A stretch of 64,000 nucleotides of DNA, taken from the NCBI RefSeq assembly GCF_042660205.1, contig NZ_JBHSTQ010000002.1:270856-334855 (forward strand). The letters run 5' to 3'. The number at the start of each line of letters is the position of its first letter. Positions within the stretch are counted from its first letter, which is position 1. Source of the stretch: Sporolactobacillus kofuensis. GTDB taxonomy: Bacteria > Bacillota > Bacilli > Bacillales > Sporolactobacillaceae. The position numbers were made by a program, and so were the translations under genes. This document shows, piece by piece, positions 34,497 to 43,092 of the stretch. The notes beneath the pieces are model-generated. The model searched no databases. It saw nothing but the letters and a program-made list of their open reading frames with translations, and was not told where the DNA came from.

Positions 34497-35514
34497 TGTT
34501 CGTTCCCCCTACACCGATCGTCTCCGGCGGAGCAACTTTTGGCGCCCGTTCATCGAGCAACCAACAAGCTGCCTTCTGCGTTGCCGATAATTCCGTATAC
34601 TCAGGCATATGAGTTGTGCATACGTTCATTGCATGAGGACATCTTGCCGCAAATGGACATCCTTTTGGAGGATCACTTAAATCCGGAGGTGTTCCAGGAA
34701 TTGCAAGCAATTTATCTGTTTTCGCATGTAGCTTCGGCATCGATGCAAGAAGGCCCCATGTATACGGATGTTTCGGGTGATAAAAAAGTTCATCCAATGT
34801 TCCCGTTTCAACAATTTTACCGCCATACATAACAGCCACACGCTGTGCAATATTCGCCACGACACCTAAGTCGTGCGTAATCAAAATAATTGCAGTACCT
34901 GTTTTCTTTTGCAGGTCACGCATCAAGTCAAGAATTTGTGCCTGAATCGTTACGTCTAGCGCCGTTGTTGGTTCATCGGCGATCAAGATTTTAGGATTGC
35001 ATGCTAATGCAATCGCAATAACAACACGTTGACGCATACCGCCTGAGAATTGATGTGGATATTCATCGACACGTTTCTCCGGCTTCGGAATGCCAACCAG
35101 TTTCAGCAATTCAATGGCCCGCTCACGCGCATCATGTTTTGACATACCTTGATGCTTAATTAAGCTTTCCATAATTTGTTTGCCGATTTTCATAGTAGGA
35201 TTTAATGCAGTCATCGGATCCTGAAAGATCATTGATATTTCTTTTCCTCTGATTTTCTGCATTTGTTTCTCACTATATTGAACAAGGTCCTTACCTTCAA
35301 ACGATATACTTCCTTTTGCGATCTCACCAGGAGGATTTGGAATCAACCCCATGATTGCTTTGGAAGTCACGGATTTACCTGATCCGGATTCACCGACAAT
35401 TGCAAGAGTTTCACCAACATTCAAGTCGAGGCTAACTCCGCGGACAGCTTGAACACGACGTCCAATCAAGTTAAATTGAACGTGCAAATCATTAATTTCA
35501 AGTAATTTACTCAC
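34489..35514 (-). CDS. oppD: Oligopeptide ABC transporter ATP-binding protein OppD
   Basis: OppD pairs with OppF to drive peptide import. The 341-residue protein has Walker A AIVGESGSGKSVTSK, signature FSGGMRQRVVIAIAL, Walker B KILIADEPTTALD, HDLGVVANIA, and the C-terminal CPFAARCPHAMNVC segment. GTG start with an AGGAGGT site. It is 14 bases after oppC in the same transcript. Confidence 0.96.
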   Translation of the reverse strand: MSKLLEINDLHVQFNLIGRRVQAVRGVSLDLNVGETLAIVGESGSGKSVTSKAIMGLIPNPPGEIAKGSISFEGKDLVQYSEKQMQKIRGKEISMIFQDPMTALNPTMKIGKQIMESLIKHQGMSKHDARERAIELLKLVGIPKPEKRVDEYPHQFSGGMRQRVVIAIALACNPKILIADEPTTALDVTIQAQILDLMRDLQKKTGTAIILITHDLGVVANIAQRVAVMYGGKIVETGTLDELFYHPKHPYTWGLLASMPKLHAKTDKLLAIPGTPPDLSDPPKGCPFAARCPHAMNVCTTHMPEYTELSATQKAACWLLDERAPKVAPPETIGVGGTNND

Positions 35515-35528
35515 GATTCTACCTCCTG

Positions 35529-36536
35529 TTAATGGCGTAACTTCGGATCGAAAGCATCACGAAGACCATTTCCAATAAGATTAAACGCAATTAGCAAGAG
35601 ACAAATAACAAGCCCAGGATACACGGTCTGATATGGATGCAACTGCAGTACTTCATAACCACTGTTGATCAAAGAACCCAGCGAAGCCTGTGGCTCGCGA
35701 ATTCCTAATCCGATAAAACTCAAAAATGCTTCAAAGAAGATCGCCGATGGAATAGAGAACATGGTATTAATAATGATCATTCCTAAAGAATTTGGGATCA
35801 TATGTTTAAAGATAATTCGAGAGTGACTCGCTCCTAATGAGGTGGAAGCAAGAACAAATTCTTGATTTTTTAGCTTTAACATTTCTCCACGGACAATTCG
35901 AGCCATAGCAATCCAGTTTGTTGCCATAATTGCGATCGTAATCGGTATAAGGCCAGGCTTCATCACAAGTATAAGCAGGATAATCCAGACAAGACTAGGG
36001 ATACCAGATATAATCTCCAAGATACGTTGAAGAATGTTATCCGTACGTCCACCGAAGTAACCTGAAATACCTCCGTATGTAACCCCGATAAATACATCCA
36101 CCAAAGTTGCGATTAGTGCAATAATCAACGAAATTTGAGTACCATCCCATGTACGCGACCAAAGATCTCGGCCCAGTTGATCTGTTCCGAACCAAAAATC
36201 TTTTTTAATCCCATGTTGTTGGTACACATCAATGCCGTCTTCCTTACCACTGAAAAATGGGAGCCACGATAAAGCTGCAATACGTGGGGGAAGATTTGAG
36301 CGATTTAGATCCTGATCTGTTGGACCGTAGTTATTCAGATGCGGACCAATCAGTGCCATCAGAACAATGGCAATGACAATAATCAGAGAAGCTACCGCTC
36401 CTTTATTTTGAACAAAACGTCGGAAAGCATCTTTCCATACGCTAACTACTTCACCTGAAATTTTTTCGTTTGCCGATTGATCAAGTTCTGCCGGCAGAAA
36501 CATGTCCTTTGTAATACTTTCATTTGCCGCTGCCAT
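35529..36536 (-). CDS. oppC: Oligopeptide ABC transporter permease OppC
   Basis: OppC is one of the two membrane subunits. The 335-residue protein has an N-terminal cytoplasmic part, a first helix (AVASLIIVIAIVLMALIG), a large external loop, and the permease core with the EAA loop GASHSRIIFKHMIPNSL. The start overlaps the oppB stop (TAATG). An AGGAGG site lies 9 bases upstream. Confidence 0.96.
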   Translation of the reverse strand: MAAANESITKDMFLPAELDQSANEKISGEVVSVWKDAFRRFVQNKGAVASLIIVIAIVLMALIGPHLNNYGPTDQDLNRSNLPPRIAALSWLPFFSGKEDGIDVYQQHGIKKDFWFGTDQLGRDLWSRTWDGTQISLIIALIATLVDVFIGVTYGGISGYFGGRTDNILQRILEIISGIPSLVWIILLILVMKPGLIPITIAIMATNWIAMARIVRGEMLKLKNQEFVLASTSLGASHSRIIFKHMIPNSLGMIIINTMFSIPSAIFFEAFLSFIGLGIREPQASLGSLINSGYEVLQLHPYQTVYPGLVICLLLIAFNLIGNGLRDAFDPKLRH

Positions 36537-37462
36537 TAAGCTCGACCTCCTGACACACGTATTCTTGGATCAATAATTCCATAGAGAATATCCACTACAA
36601 ATATCGATAAAATAAATAATCCTGCATAGAGTTCGGTTGTACCCATAATCATTGGATAATCATTCGTTGTAATTGAAGATACATACTGTGAACCAATTCC
36701 TGGAATACCGAATATGCTTTCAATAACAAGAGATCCTGTAATAATAGCTGCAGTCAGTGGCCCCAAAATGGTCACAACGGGAATCAGTGCATTTCTGATC
36801 GCATGCTTATAAACGATCGCTGCTCTCGATAAGCCTTTCGCCTGCGCCGTTACAATATAATCCTGATTGATCACTTCAACCATTTCAGTACGCATAAAGA
36901 GTGCAACTTCAGCAAGTACGCCGACAGCAAGTGAAATCACGGGAAGCACGTGAGAGCTTGGCCCATTCCAACCTGCAACCGGAAATAACTGAACGTACAC
37001 ACCTAGAAAATATTGCAACACTCCTGCAAAAATGAATGAAGGAATAGATATACCTAAAACCGAGAAAACCATCGTTCCCCAATCCAGAACTTTTCCACGA
37101 TGTAATCCTGCGATTATACCAAGAAGAATTCCGAAAATTGTTCCAAGAATAATCGCTTCAAGGCCAAGGTCCATGGAAACTGGGAATTTTGCCATTAATA
37201 GAGTTGACACCGATTCATTCCCAAACTGAAATGAACCACCCATATCTCCATGAAGCAGATTCCATAAGTACTTAACATACTGGACAGCAACCGGTTGATC
37301 CAAACCATAGTAATGTTTTAATTGATTAATTTGTACCGGACTCAATTTTGGGTTTTGGAATGGTGTGCCAGGTAACAGTTTCATAGACAGAAAAGTCAAC
37401 GTAATGACAACATAGAATGTGACACACATATACCCTAATCGTTTCAGAACATAACGCCCCAC
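36536..37462 (-). CDS. oppB: Oligopeptide ABC transporter permease OppB
   Basis: OppB is the other membrane subunit, with six helices and the EAA loop AAIVYKHAIRNALIPVVTILG. I use the GTG at 37462, 10 bases after GGGAGG. It gives 308 residues starting MGRYVLKRLGYM, as in Bacillus. The frame extends upstream to 37501 but would include the ribosome site. It follows oppA after a 190-base gap that contains a stem-loop. Confidence 0.94.
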   Translation of the reverse strand: MGRYVLKRLGYMCVTFYVVITLTFLSMKLLPGTPFQNPKLSPVQINQLKHYYGLDQPVAVQYVKYLWNLLHGDMGGSFQFGNESVSTLLMAKFPVSMDLGLEAIILGTIFGILLGIIAGLHRGKVLDWGTMVFSVLGISIPSFIFAGVLQYFLGVYVQLFPVAGWNGPSSHVLPVISLAVGVLAEVALFMRTEMVEVINQDYIVTAQAKGLSRAAIVYKHAIRNALIPVVTILGPLTAAIITGSLVIESIFGIPGIGSQYVSSITTNDYPMIMGTTELYAGLFILSIFVVDILYGIIDPRIRVSGGRA

Positions 37463-37570
37463 TGGGTTAGAACCTCCCATGAAAATCATAATATAACACA
37501 TATCTATTTTTTATTTCATCGTGATCAACGTAATAAACTGTTCATTATTTTTAAATTTTTAAAATAATGA

Positions 37571-37606
37571 AGGAGAGCATATGTATTACCAACATATACT
37601 CTCCTC
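37571..37606 (-). terminator. Stem-loop between oppA and oppB
   Basis: GGAGAGTATATGT pairs with ACATATGCTCTCC around TTGGTAAT; the following TTCATTATTTT is only a weak T tract. It probably reduces read-through so that more oppA than oppBCDF is made, and may stabilise oppA mRNA. Confidence 0.65.
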
Positions 37607-37653
37607 CCACAACAGTTTTCCAATAAACTTGATTCAAAAGTCTTGTGTTTGTC

Positions 37654-39336
37654 TTAGTGTTTCGTAATATAAGTCTGCACAAAGTCAACTTGCGGACCAT
37701 ATGAAGGATAAGACAAATCTTTAACAAATGGTTTTTGAGCCCATGTTTCGCCGCCTTGGTAAATCGGTACGATTGGGTAATCAGCCATCATTGTTTTTTC
37801 TGCAGCTAGCATGTCGTTCCAACGTTTAGAAGGATTGCCAGTTTCAGTTTGTGCACTCTTGATTAGAGAATCAAATTTCTTGTTCGACCAACCAGTTGTA
37901 TTCTGTGGGTTACCTGAAGTCCACATATCAAGGTAAGTCATTGGGTCTTGATAATCTGGGAACCAACCGCTAAATGCAAGGTCGAATTTGAAGCTTTGGT
38001 TCAGTTTCAAATAGTTAGCCCATGGTTGTTGGTTAATTGTTACCGTTACACCAGGAAGATTCTTTTGTAACTGGTTAGCAAGATAAGAATCCCATTGTTT
38101 GTATTGAGCGCCATCAGAGCTCAAGAAGTTCAAATTCAATTTCTTAATGCCAAGTTCTTTTTTCGCTTTATTCCAATATGCTTTTGCATCTTTTGCAGTT
38201 CCAGCAGAGTAGCCGCTAACTGGGTTAGCACCACGGAAGTCTTTGCCATCTGGGCCAACTGCATAACCCTTTGGTACTACATAGTTAGAACCAACAGATC
38301 CATCATTGAACAGTACTTTTACAAAGCTGTCACGATCGATTGCTGCGTTAATTGCTTTACGAAGGTTAAGGTTCTTCAAGTTCTTGTTCGTTTTCTGGTT
38401 AATGTACAAGAAGAACATGCTTGGGCTTAATGCGGTATGAATTTCATCTGCATTTGTTTTCTTAAGTGACGTTACATATTCACCTGTAAGTCCAACTGTA
38501 GCGATCTTGTCTGTCTTATAAAGGTTAACACGTGTTTGAATGTCGGTTTGAACCTGAACATTTACAGTGTTAAGTTTTGTTGCTTTTGCATTCCAATAAT
38601 CTTTGTTCTTCTTGTAAGTCCAGCCTGAACCTTTATTCCAGCTTGAGAGAACAAATGGGCCACTGTAAAGAAGATTGGAAGCACCTTGTGCATATTTCTT
38701 TCCTTGTTTCTTAACAAAGTCAGCACGTTGTGGATAGAACTGAGGTTGTGAAAGAATACTATAGAAGAAAGGTGGCATTGGTTGTTCAAAAGTAATTTGA
38801 AGTGTTTTGCTGTCCAATGCTTTAATACCAAGTTCGTTATATTTGCCATAGAATTTTTTGTTTGTCGGATCTTCAATTTTTGCAGCGTTTTTAATGCTTG
38901 CTGCTGCAAAGAGGAAGTTATACGCTGGTTTAGCCGCAGGATCATTTTGACGGTGCCATCCATAAACAAAGTCTTGTGCAGTAATAGCTTTGCCATCGGA
39001 CCATTTTTGATCACGAAGCTTGAAAGTAACTGTCTTCTTGTCTGCACTTACCTTAGGTGCACCAGCAGCAAGATCCCAGTGATACTTGTTGTTATGCATT
39101 CTTGTAAGTCCAGATTCTGTCATTGCGATAACGTTTGTTGACGTCGTGTCTGTTGCAAGGTTAGGATCAAGAGTTGGAATATCAGCAGTAGCTGCCAAAT
39201 TCAACGTTTGATCCTTTGCTAATGAAGTACTGCTACCACTTTTCTTAGAACTTGTTCCACCACCGCAGGCAGAAAGAACAAGGCTCAGTGCTAATACTAA
39301 CGATAGCACTAAGGACCATTTTGCCTTCTTTTTCAT
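37654..39336 (-). CDS. oppA: Oligopeptide-binding lipoprotein OppA
   Basis: OppA captures peptides outside the cell and hands them to OppBC. The 560-residue protein has a lipoprotein signal peptide with lipobox LSACG (Cys24), a Ser/Gly/Lys linker, and the SBP_5 fold (AATADIPTLDPNLATDT, the TFKLRDQKWSDGKAITAQDFVYGWHR block, and WFPDYQDPMTYLDMW). In B. subtilis Opp also imports sporulation and competence signal peptides, so it may do so here. The ATG has GGGGAGG upstream. First gene of the opp operon. Confidence 0.96.
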   Translation of the reverse strand: MKKKAKWSLVLSLVLALSLVLSACGGGTSSKKSGSSTSLAKDQTLNLAATADIPTLDPNLATDTTSTNVIAMTESGLTRMHNNKYHWDLAAGAPKVSADKKTVTFKLRDQKWSDGKAITAQDFVYGWHRQNDPAAKPAYNFLFAAASIKNAAKIEDPTNKKFYGKYNELGIKALDSKTLQITFEQPMPPFFYSILSQPQFYPQRADFVKKQGKKYAQGASNLLYSGPFVLSSWNKGSGWTYKKNKDYWNAKATKLNTVNVQVQTDIQTRVNLYKTDKIATVGLTGEYVTSLKKTNADEIHTALSPSMFFLYINQKTNKNLKNLNLRKAINAAIDRDSFVKVLFNDGSVGSNYVVPKGYAVGPDGKDFRGANPVSGYSAGTAKDAKAYWNKAKKELGIKKLNLNFLSSDGAQYKQWDSYLANQLQKNLPGVTVTINQQPWANYLKLNQSFKFDLAFSGWFPDYQDPMTYLDMWTSGNPQNTTGWSNKKFDSLIKSAQTETGNPSKRWNDMLAAEKTMMADYPIVPIYQGGETWAQKPFVKDLSYPSYGPQVDFVQTYITKH

Positions 39337-39571
39337 AAAAGCAATAACCTCCCCTAAATTATTATCTTTTTTAGGTGATCTTCCTTTCTTTTCTGAAAGT
39401 TCGATTTAACCTACAGATGCTATTATACAAGTAATTATTTCATTTTGCATGTTTTTTTTTTGGAAATTAATAGATTTTAACCCTCGTGGTGTCGAAATTA
39501 TTGATCTTAAGCAGTTTTTCTTGGTTTGAAATTTTTATACTATTGTCATAATACCTGACATCGGCATTTGA

Positions 39572-39586
39572 TTGGAAACGTTTGCA
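39572..39586. promoter_or_regulatory. cre-like site between oppA and the DUF3899 gene
   Basis: TTGGAAACGTTTGCA fits every position of WTGNAANCGNWNNCW, the CcpA site consensus. It is 236 bases before oppA and 31 bases before the divergent DUF3899 gene. Confidence 0.5.
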
Positions 39587-39616
39587 TCTGTTAGAATGTG
39601 GGTGAGGTGATCGATA

Positions 39617-40009
39617 ATGAAAGTATTTTTGACAAATTTTCGAATTTCTTTTTTATACATAGGACTGGTCGAAGTCGTTCTCGTAATGATCAGTCAATTC
39701 CTATATCACGATCCTTTCTCCATGCTTTCACTAATTGATGCTGTATCAATGGTGAGCCTATTTTTTTTTAGTATAGGACTAATTATGTTTATCTATCAGG
39801 GCGGTGCTTTCGATGGCATCCTTTATAGTTTCAAACGTTTTGCAAGGGCGACACGTAATAAACGATTGGGTGAGCATGATGTGGAAGCTCCGCTGGCCGA
39901 GTTCAAGCATCGGGATGGAAAGAGATCCTTCGTGGTCTGGTCTTTAATCTTCGATAGTTTAGTTCTATTTATTTTCAGTTTGATTTTTTCATTCTTCCTT
40001 TACCATTGA
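39617..40009 (+). CDS. DUF3899-family membrane protein
   Basis: The 130-residue protein has two helices near the N-terminus (FLYIGLVEVVLVMISQFLY; MVSLFFFSIGLIMFIY), the GGAFDGILYSFKRF block typical of DUF3899, a hydrophilic stretch, and a third C-terminal helix. The family is found in many Bacillales and its function is unknown. It is divergent from oppA, and a cre-like site overlaps its promoter area. Confidence 0.85.
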   Translation: MKVFLTNFRISFLYIGLVEVVLVMISQFLYHDPFSMLSLIDAVSMVSLFFFSIGLIMFIYQGGAFDGILYSFKRFARATRNKRLGEHDVEAPLAEFKHRDGKRSFVVWSLIFDSLVLFIFSLIFSFFLYH

Positions 40010-40031
40010 TTTGCCAACTGTTTTTACCTGT

Positions 40032-40060
40032 TTGCAATCAGATCGATAATTGACTATAAT
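40032..40060 (+). promoter_or_regulatory. Sigma-A promoter of trpS
   Basis: TTGCAA (40032-40037) and TATAAT (40055-40060) have 17 bases between them, directly upstream of the T-box leader. Confidence 0.85.
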
Positions 40061-40063
40061 GTA

Positions 40064-40347
40064 GGGCATTAAGAATTTATATCGTACAGGCAATGATGAA
40101 GAAGAGTACCTGCAGAAGGTCTTAAGAGAGCTCGGGAATGGTGAAAACCGGGTGGCGGACTGTTTGGGAATGGACTTCTGAGCTGTAATCCGACTTCGGA
40201 GTAAGTGCCGTGGGTAGGAATTAACGTTTCCGCACGTTATAGCGGTGATGATTCAATTTTTGGATCAGATAAGTTGTTTCTGTTTTTCAGAAAAATTAGG
40301 GTGGCACCGCGGTCTATTCGTCCCTTGTGGATGGATAGGCCTTTTTA
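40064..40347 (+). ncRNA. Tryptophan T-box riboswitch (trpS leader)
   Basis: This is a complete T-box leader. Stem I has the AGAGAG and GGTG conserved bases. A candidate specifier codon TGG (40171-40173) lies in GAATGGAC, and the T-box proper AGGGTGGCACCGCGG is at 40298-40312. Uncharged tRNA-Trp would pair with the specifier and the T-box bulge and stop the terminator forming. The terminator is at 40311-40347: GGTCTAT pairs with ATAGGCC, then TTTTT. The Trp specifier agrees with the downstream trpS. Confidence 0.92.
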
Positions 40348-40403
40348 TATGCCTAAAAACCGGCAGTAGCTCAACCTTATATCAAATCAGGAAGGTGAAG
40401 ATT

Positions 40404-41396
40404 TTGGCAAAGATTTTTTCAGGCGTTCAACCGACGTCAATTCCAACACTAGGTAACTATTTAGGAGCAATGCGTAACTTTGCAACACTTCAGGAAGGTA
40501 ATGAGTGTATCTATTGTATCGTAGATGAACATGCAATTACTGTGCCCCAAGATCCCAAAGAAATCCAGTCAAACATCCATTCTCTTGCAGCACTTTACCT
40601 GGCAATGGGTATTGACCCGAAAAGATCGATACTCTTTATACAATCGGAAGTACCTTGCCACGCACAACTTGGCTGGATTATGCAATGTACTAGTTACATG
40701 GGTGAACTTGAACGCATGACTCAGTTTAAAGACAAATCAAAAGGCAAACAAGCGATTCCGGCCGGTTTATTGACCTATCCGCCACTTATGGCAGCAGATA
40801 TTCTGCTCTATCAGACCGATCTTGTTCCTGTAGGCGCTGATCAGAAGCAACATCTTGAACTGACACGTGATCTGGCCGAACGATTCAATAATAAATATGG
40901 TGATGTATTTACAATGCCTGAGCCCTACATTCCACCGGTTGGAGCACGAATCATGTCTCTTGCTGAGCCAACCAAGAAAATGAGCAAATCAGACGCAAAC
41001 CGTAAAGCAACGATCTTTACTTTGGACAGTGAAAAAGATATTATCAAAAAAATAAAATCAGCAACTACAGATGACGAAGCAACGGTTCGTTATGATCGAG
41101 AAACAAAGCCAGGCATCTCGAATTTGCTTGATATTTTTTCTCTCTGTTCCGGCACCTCACTAGATGAATTGGTAGCGAAATATCAGGGAAAAGGATATGG
41201 AGAATTTAAAACGGATGTCGCAGAAGCTGTTGTCAGCATGATAAAACCAATCCAAGAACGCTATAATAATCTGATCGAATCTAAAGAACTTGATGAGATA
41301 CTGGATGAAGGTGCCGATAAAGCTTATTCAATTGCAAAAAAGACGCTGACAAAAGCCGAAGCAGCACTTGGTATTGGTCGTCACAACAGACATTGA
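40404..41396 (+). CDS. trpS: Tryptophanyl-tRNA synthetase
   Basis: TrpS charges tRNA-Trp. The 330-residue class I synthetase has the HIGH-type motif PTLGNYLG, the QFKDKSKG and PLMAADILLYQTDLVPVGADQKQH blocks, and the KMSKS loop (EPTKKMSKSDAN). The TTG at 40404 has GGAAGGTGAAG upstream and starts the protein at MAKIFSGVQPTSI, as in Bacillus. The frame extends 53 codons upstream into the T-box, which is not coding. Confidence 0.96.
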   Translation: MAKIFSGVQPTSIPTLGNYLGAMRNFATLQEGNECIYCIVDEHAITVPQDPKEIQSNIHSLAALYLAMGIDPKRSILFIQSEVPCHAQLGWIMQCTSYMGELERMTQFKDKSKGKQAIPAGLLTYPPLMAADILLYQTDLVPVGADQKQHLELTRDLAERFNNKYGDVFTMPEPYIPPVGARIMSLAEPTKKMSKSDANRKATIFTLDSEKDIIKKIKSATTDDEATVRYDRETKPGISNLLDIFSLCSGTSLDELVAKYQGKGYGEFKTDVAEAVVSMIKPIQERYNNLIESKELDEILDEGADKAYSIAKKTLTKAEAALGIGRHNRH

Positions 41397-41477
41397 ACGT
41401 ATTTGGATGCCTCTTTCGACATCGAACCCCAAACTGATGTCATCGAGTTGTCCGCTCAGTTTTAAGTTCAAAATAAC

Positions 41478-41521
41478 AAGCAGCCACCGAAGTTATGAGC
41501 TTCGATAGCTGCTTTTATTAT
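41478..41521 (+). terminator. Terminator of trpS
   Basis: AGCAGC and CGAAG pair with CTTCG and GCTGCT (small internal bulge), followed by TTTTATT. Confidence 0.75.
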
Positions 41522-41587
41522 AGGGATAAATCTCATCATGCTGTTTCATTTATACAGTCAAAATCATCATTAAAGAATTCGAATCCC

Positions 41588-42337
41588 TTACTGAACCTTA
41601 GAGCCTTGTTCAAGCTCCCATAACTTTTCAAAGTAAGACTGCCCTCTAATTAATCGTTCACAAAGGTCATTATGTTTATCAGACCAACCGTGCTCCATCC
41701 CAGAAACAAGTTCGTGCCAAGCATAGTCAAAATTCATGCTACGGCTTGCTACATACTTAGTCGGAAACCATTCAGTATACCAATAACGCATCTCTTCAAC
41801 ATTTCCCGAAGCATGTAATTGATCAAGTGCCATAAATAACAATTGTTTTAGTTGTCTTTCTTTTCTAGTCAGACCAAGCATCAATTCCGGACGAAGTGAG
41901 AGCAGATGATACTCTTTTTTTCGGTATCCTCCATAGGGTATAGGATACTGCGCAACATCCATCTTCTCCGACTTTTGCAAAATCAAGCTTTCCTGTCTGG
42001 GAATCAGTCTACTTTTTCGAATGGGGACCGCATAACCTAATGTATCAGCAACAACAGATCGTTCACCATCTGTAGCGATAAAACAATATTCAATAATCTC
42101 ACGTTGATTGTTTTTGCATAGCACACTTTTGTTCCGGACATCTTTCAAAAGTTCCTGTGGAAGATCCTGTAAGTCATTCTCAATGTAATCTAGGAGTGGT
42201 TTCTCCACTTTAATAAGTGGGATTTGATCTAGAAGTTCAATAAAGTCATGTCTGCGCCATTCATAAAATTCACAGACATTATAGCTGTTCTCTTCACCTT
42301 CAAACCAATTCACCCAGATATCACTGATCATTTCCAT
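41588..42337 (-). CDS. yjbA: DUF3603 protein YjbA
   Basis: The 249-residue protein matches the YjbA/UPF0736 family, found beside trpS in Bacillales. Typical segments are DIWVNWFEGEENSYNVCEFYEWR at the start, YPIPYGGYRKKEYHLLSLRP in the middle, and MRYWYTEWFPTKY with the acidic/Trp-rich C-terminus. Function is unknown. It is cytoplasmic. An AGGAG site lies 10 bases before the ATG; a second ATG two codons later is possible. It is convergent with trpS. Confidence 0.9.
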   Translation of the reverse strand: MEMISDIWVNWFEGEENSYNVCEFYEWRRHDFIELLDQIPLIKVEKPLLDYIENDLQDLPQELLKDVRNKSVLCKNNQREIIEYCFIATDGERSVVADTLGYAVPIRKSRLIPRQESLILQKSEKMDVAQYPIPYGGYRKKEYHLLSLRPELMLGLTRKERQLKQLLFMALDQLHASGNVEEMRYWYTEWFPTKYVASRSMNFDYAWHELVSGMEHGWSDKHNDLCERLIRGQSYFEKLWELEQGSKVQ

Positions 42338-42598
42338 GAACCTACATCTCCTCTTTATTGATTTGACAACATTATGGTCATCATTACAGAAATCTATTCT
42401 GATTCTCGTATTTTTTTATCCTAGGTGAACGACTTGTCCTATCTTATTCATGACGTAAAGAGTCTATGTATTTATTTCTGACCTGCACCATCTCAAGTTT
42501 ATTAGTTATCAATAGCATTCTTACTCTATGCCAGAGTGCAAGCTTTTGAACGTCAATCTGTGCTCGATTACACATCAATTGCTCGCATCAACCGGAAC

Positions 42599-43006
42599 GA
42601 TCCCGCAGGCGTCTCGCATCTTCACTGCTTTTTCAAACAAAAGGCCTATAACTTTCATTTTTTAAAATCTAGGCAAAAACCTTCAATCCTTATCTTTTAT
42701 CAAATCGTGCTACGATTGCTCGCTTGCCGCGGGCGATCCGTGAGCCTCCTCGAACAGGCAAGAGTCTGCGGGGTCTCACTGGTTCGCTGATCCCGCAGGC
42801 GTCTCGCATCTTCGCTGCATTTTCAAACAAAAGGCCTATAACTTTCATTTTTTAAAAACTAAGCAAAAACCTTCAATCCTTATCTTTTATCAATTGTGCT
42901 ACGATTGCTCGCTTGCCGCGGGCGATCCGTGAGCCTCCTCGAACAGGCAAGAGTCTGCGGGGTCTCACTGGTTCGCTGATCCCGCAGGCGTCTCGCATCT
43001 TCGCTC
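42599..43006 (-). repeat. Tandem GC-rich intergenic repeat, period 189-190 bases, about 2.2 copies
   Basis: TCCCGCAGGCGTCTCGCATC occurs at 42601, 42791 and 42980, giving steps of 190 and 189 bases. Each full unit also has GCGGGCGATCCGTGAGCCTCC, GAGTCTGCGGGGTCTCACTG and the tail AAAGGCCTATAACTTTCATT. Read on the minus strand it resembles a GC-rich intergenic repeat (GAGACCCCGCAG...CCCGCGG) that I recall from many Bacillaceae genomes; its role is unknown. Diverged copies lie at 17965-18103 and perhaps 46848-46915. Confidence 0.85.
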
Positions 43007-43026
43007 ATTTTTAAGCTAAAACCCAA

Positions 43027-43064
43027 AAGCGCCATTCCATTAATGTCTAATGGAATGGCGCTTT
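43027..43064 (-). terminator. Terminator of fabF
   Basis: GCGCCATTCCATTA pairs with TAATGGAATGGCGC, then TTTTGGGTTTT on the minus strand. Confidence 0.88.
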
Positions 43065-43092
43065 ATTGGTAATTTTATTCGCTAATAATTCA

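Larger units (their letters stand above)
42338..43092. other. Gene-free stretch of 755 bases with repeats
   Basis: Between yjbA and fabF there is no credible gene. The first 260 bases are A/T-rich with nothing clear except a partial repeat end; the rest is the tandem repeat cluster and the fabF terminator. Confidence 0.7.

Noticed and set aside
40245..40403. N-terminal extension of trpS into the leader
   Set aside because: This DNA is the T-box and its terminator; the homologous protein start and a ribosome site are at 40404.
42536..42790. 84-codon plus-strand frame in the yjbA-fabF gap
   Set aside because: It consists of repeat sequence; the second repeat copy does not keep the frame as a gene.
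42599..43006. CRISPR array
   Set aside because: The repeat unit is about 190 bases with no short spacers between constant repeats, and there are no cas genes.
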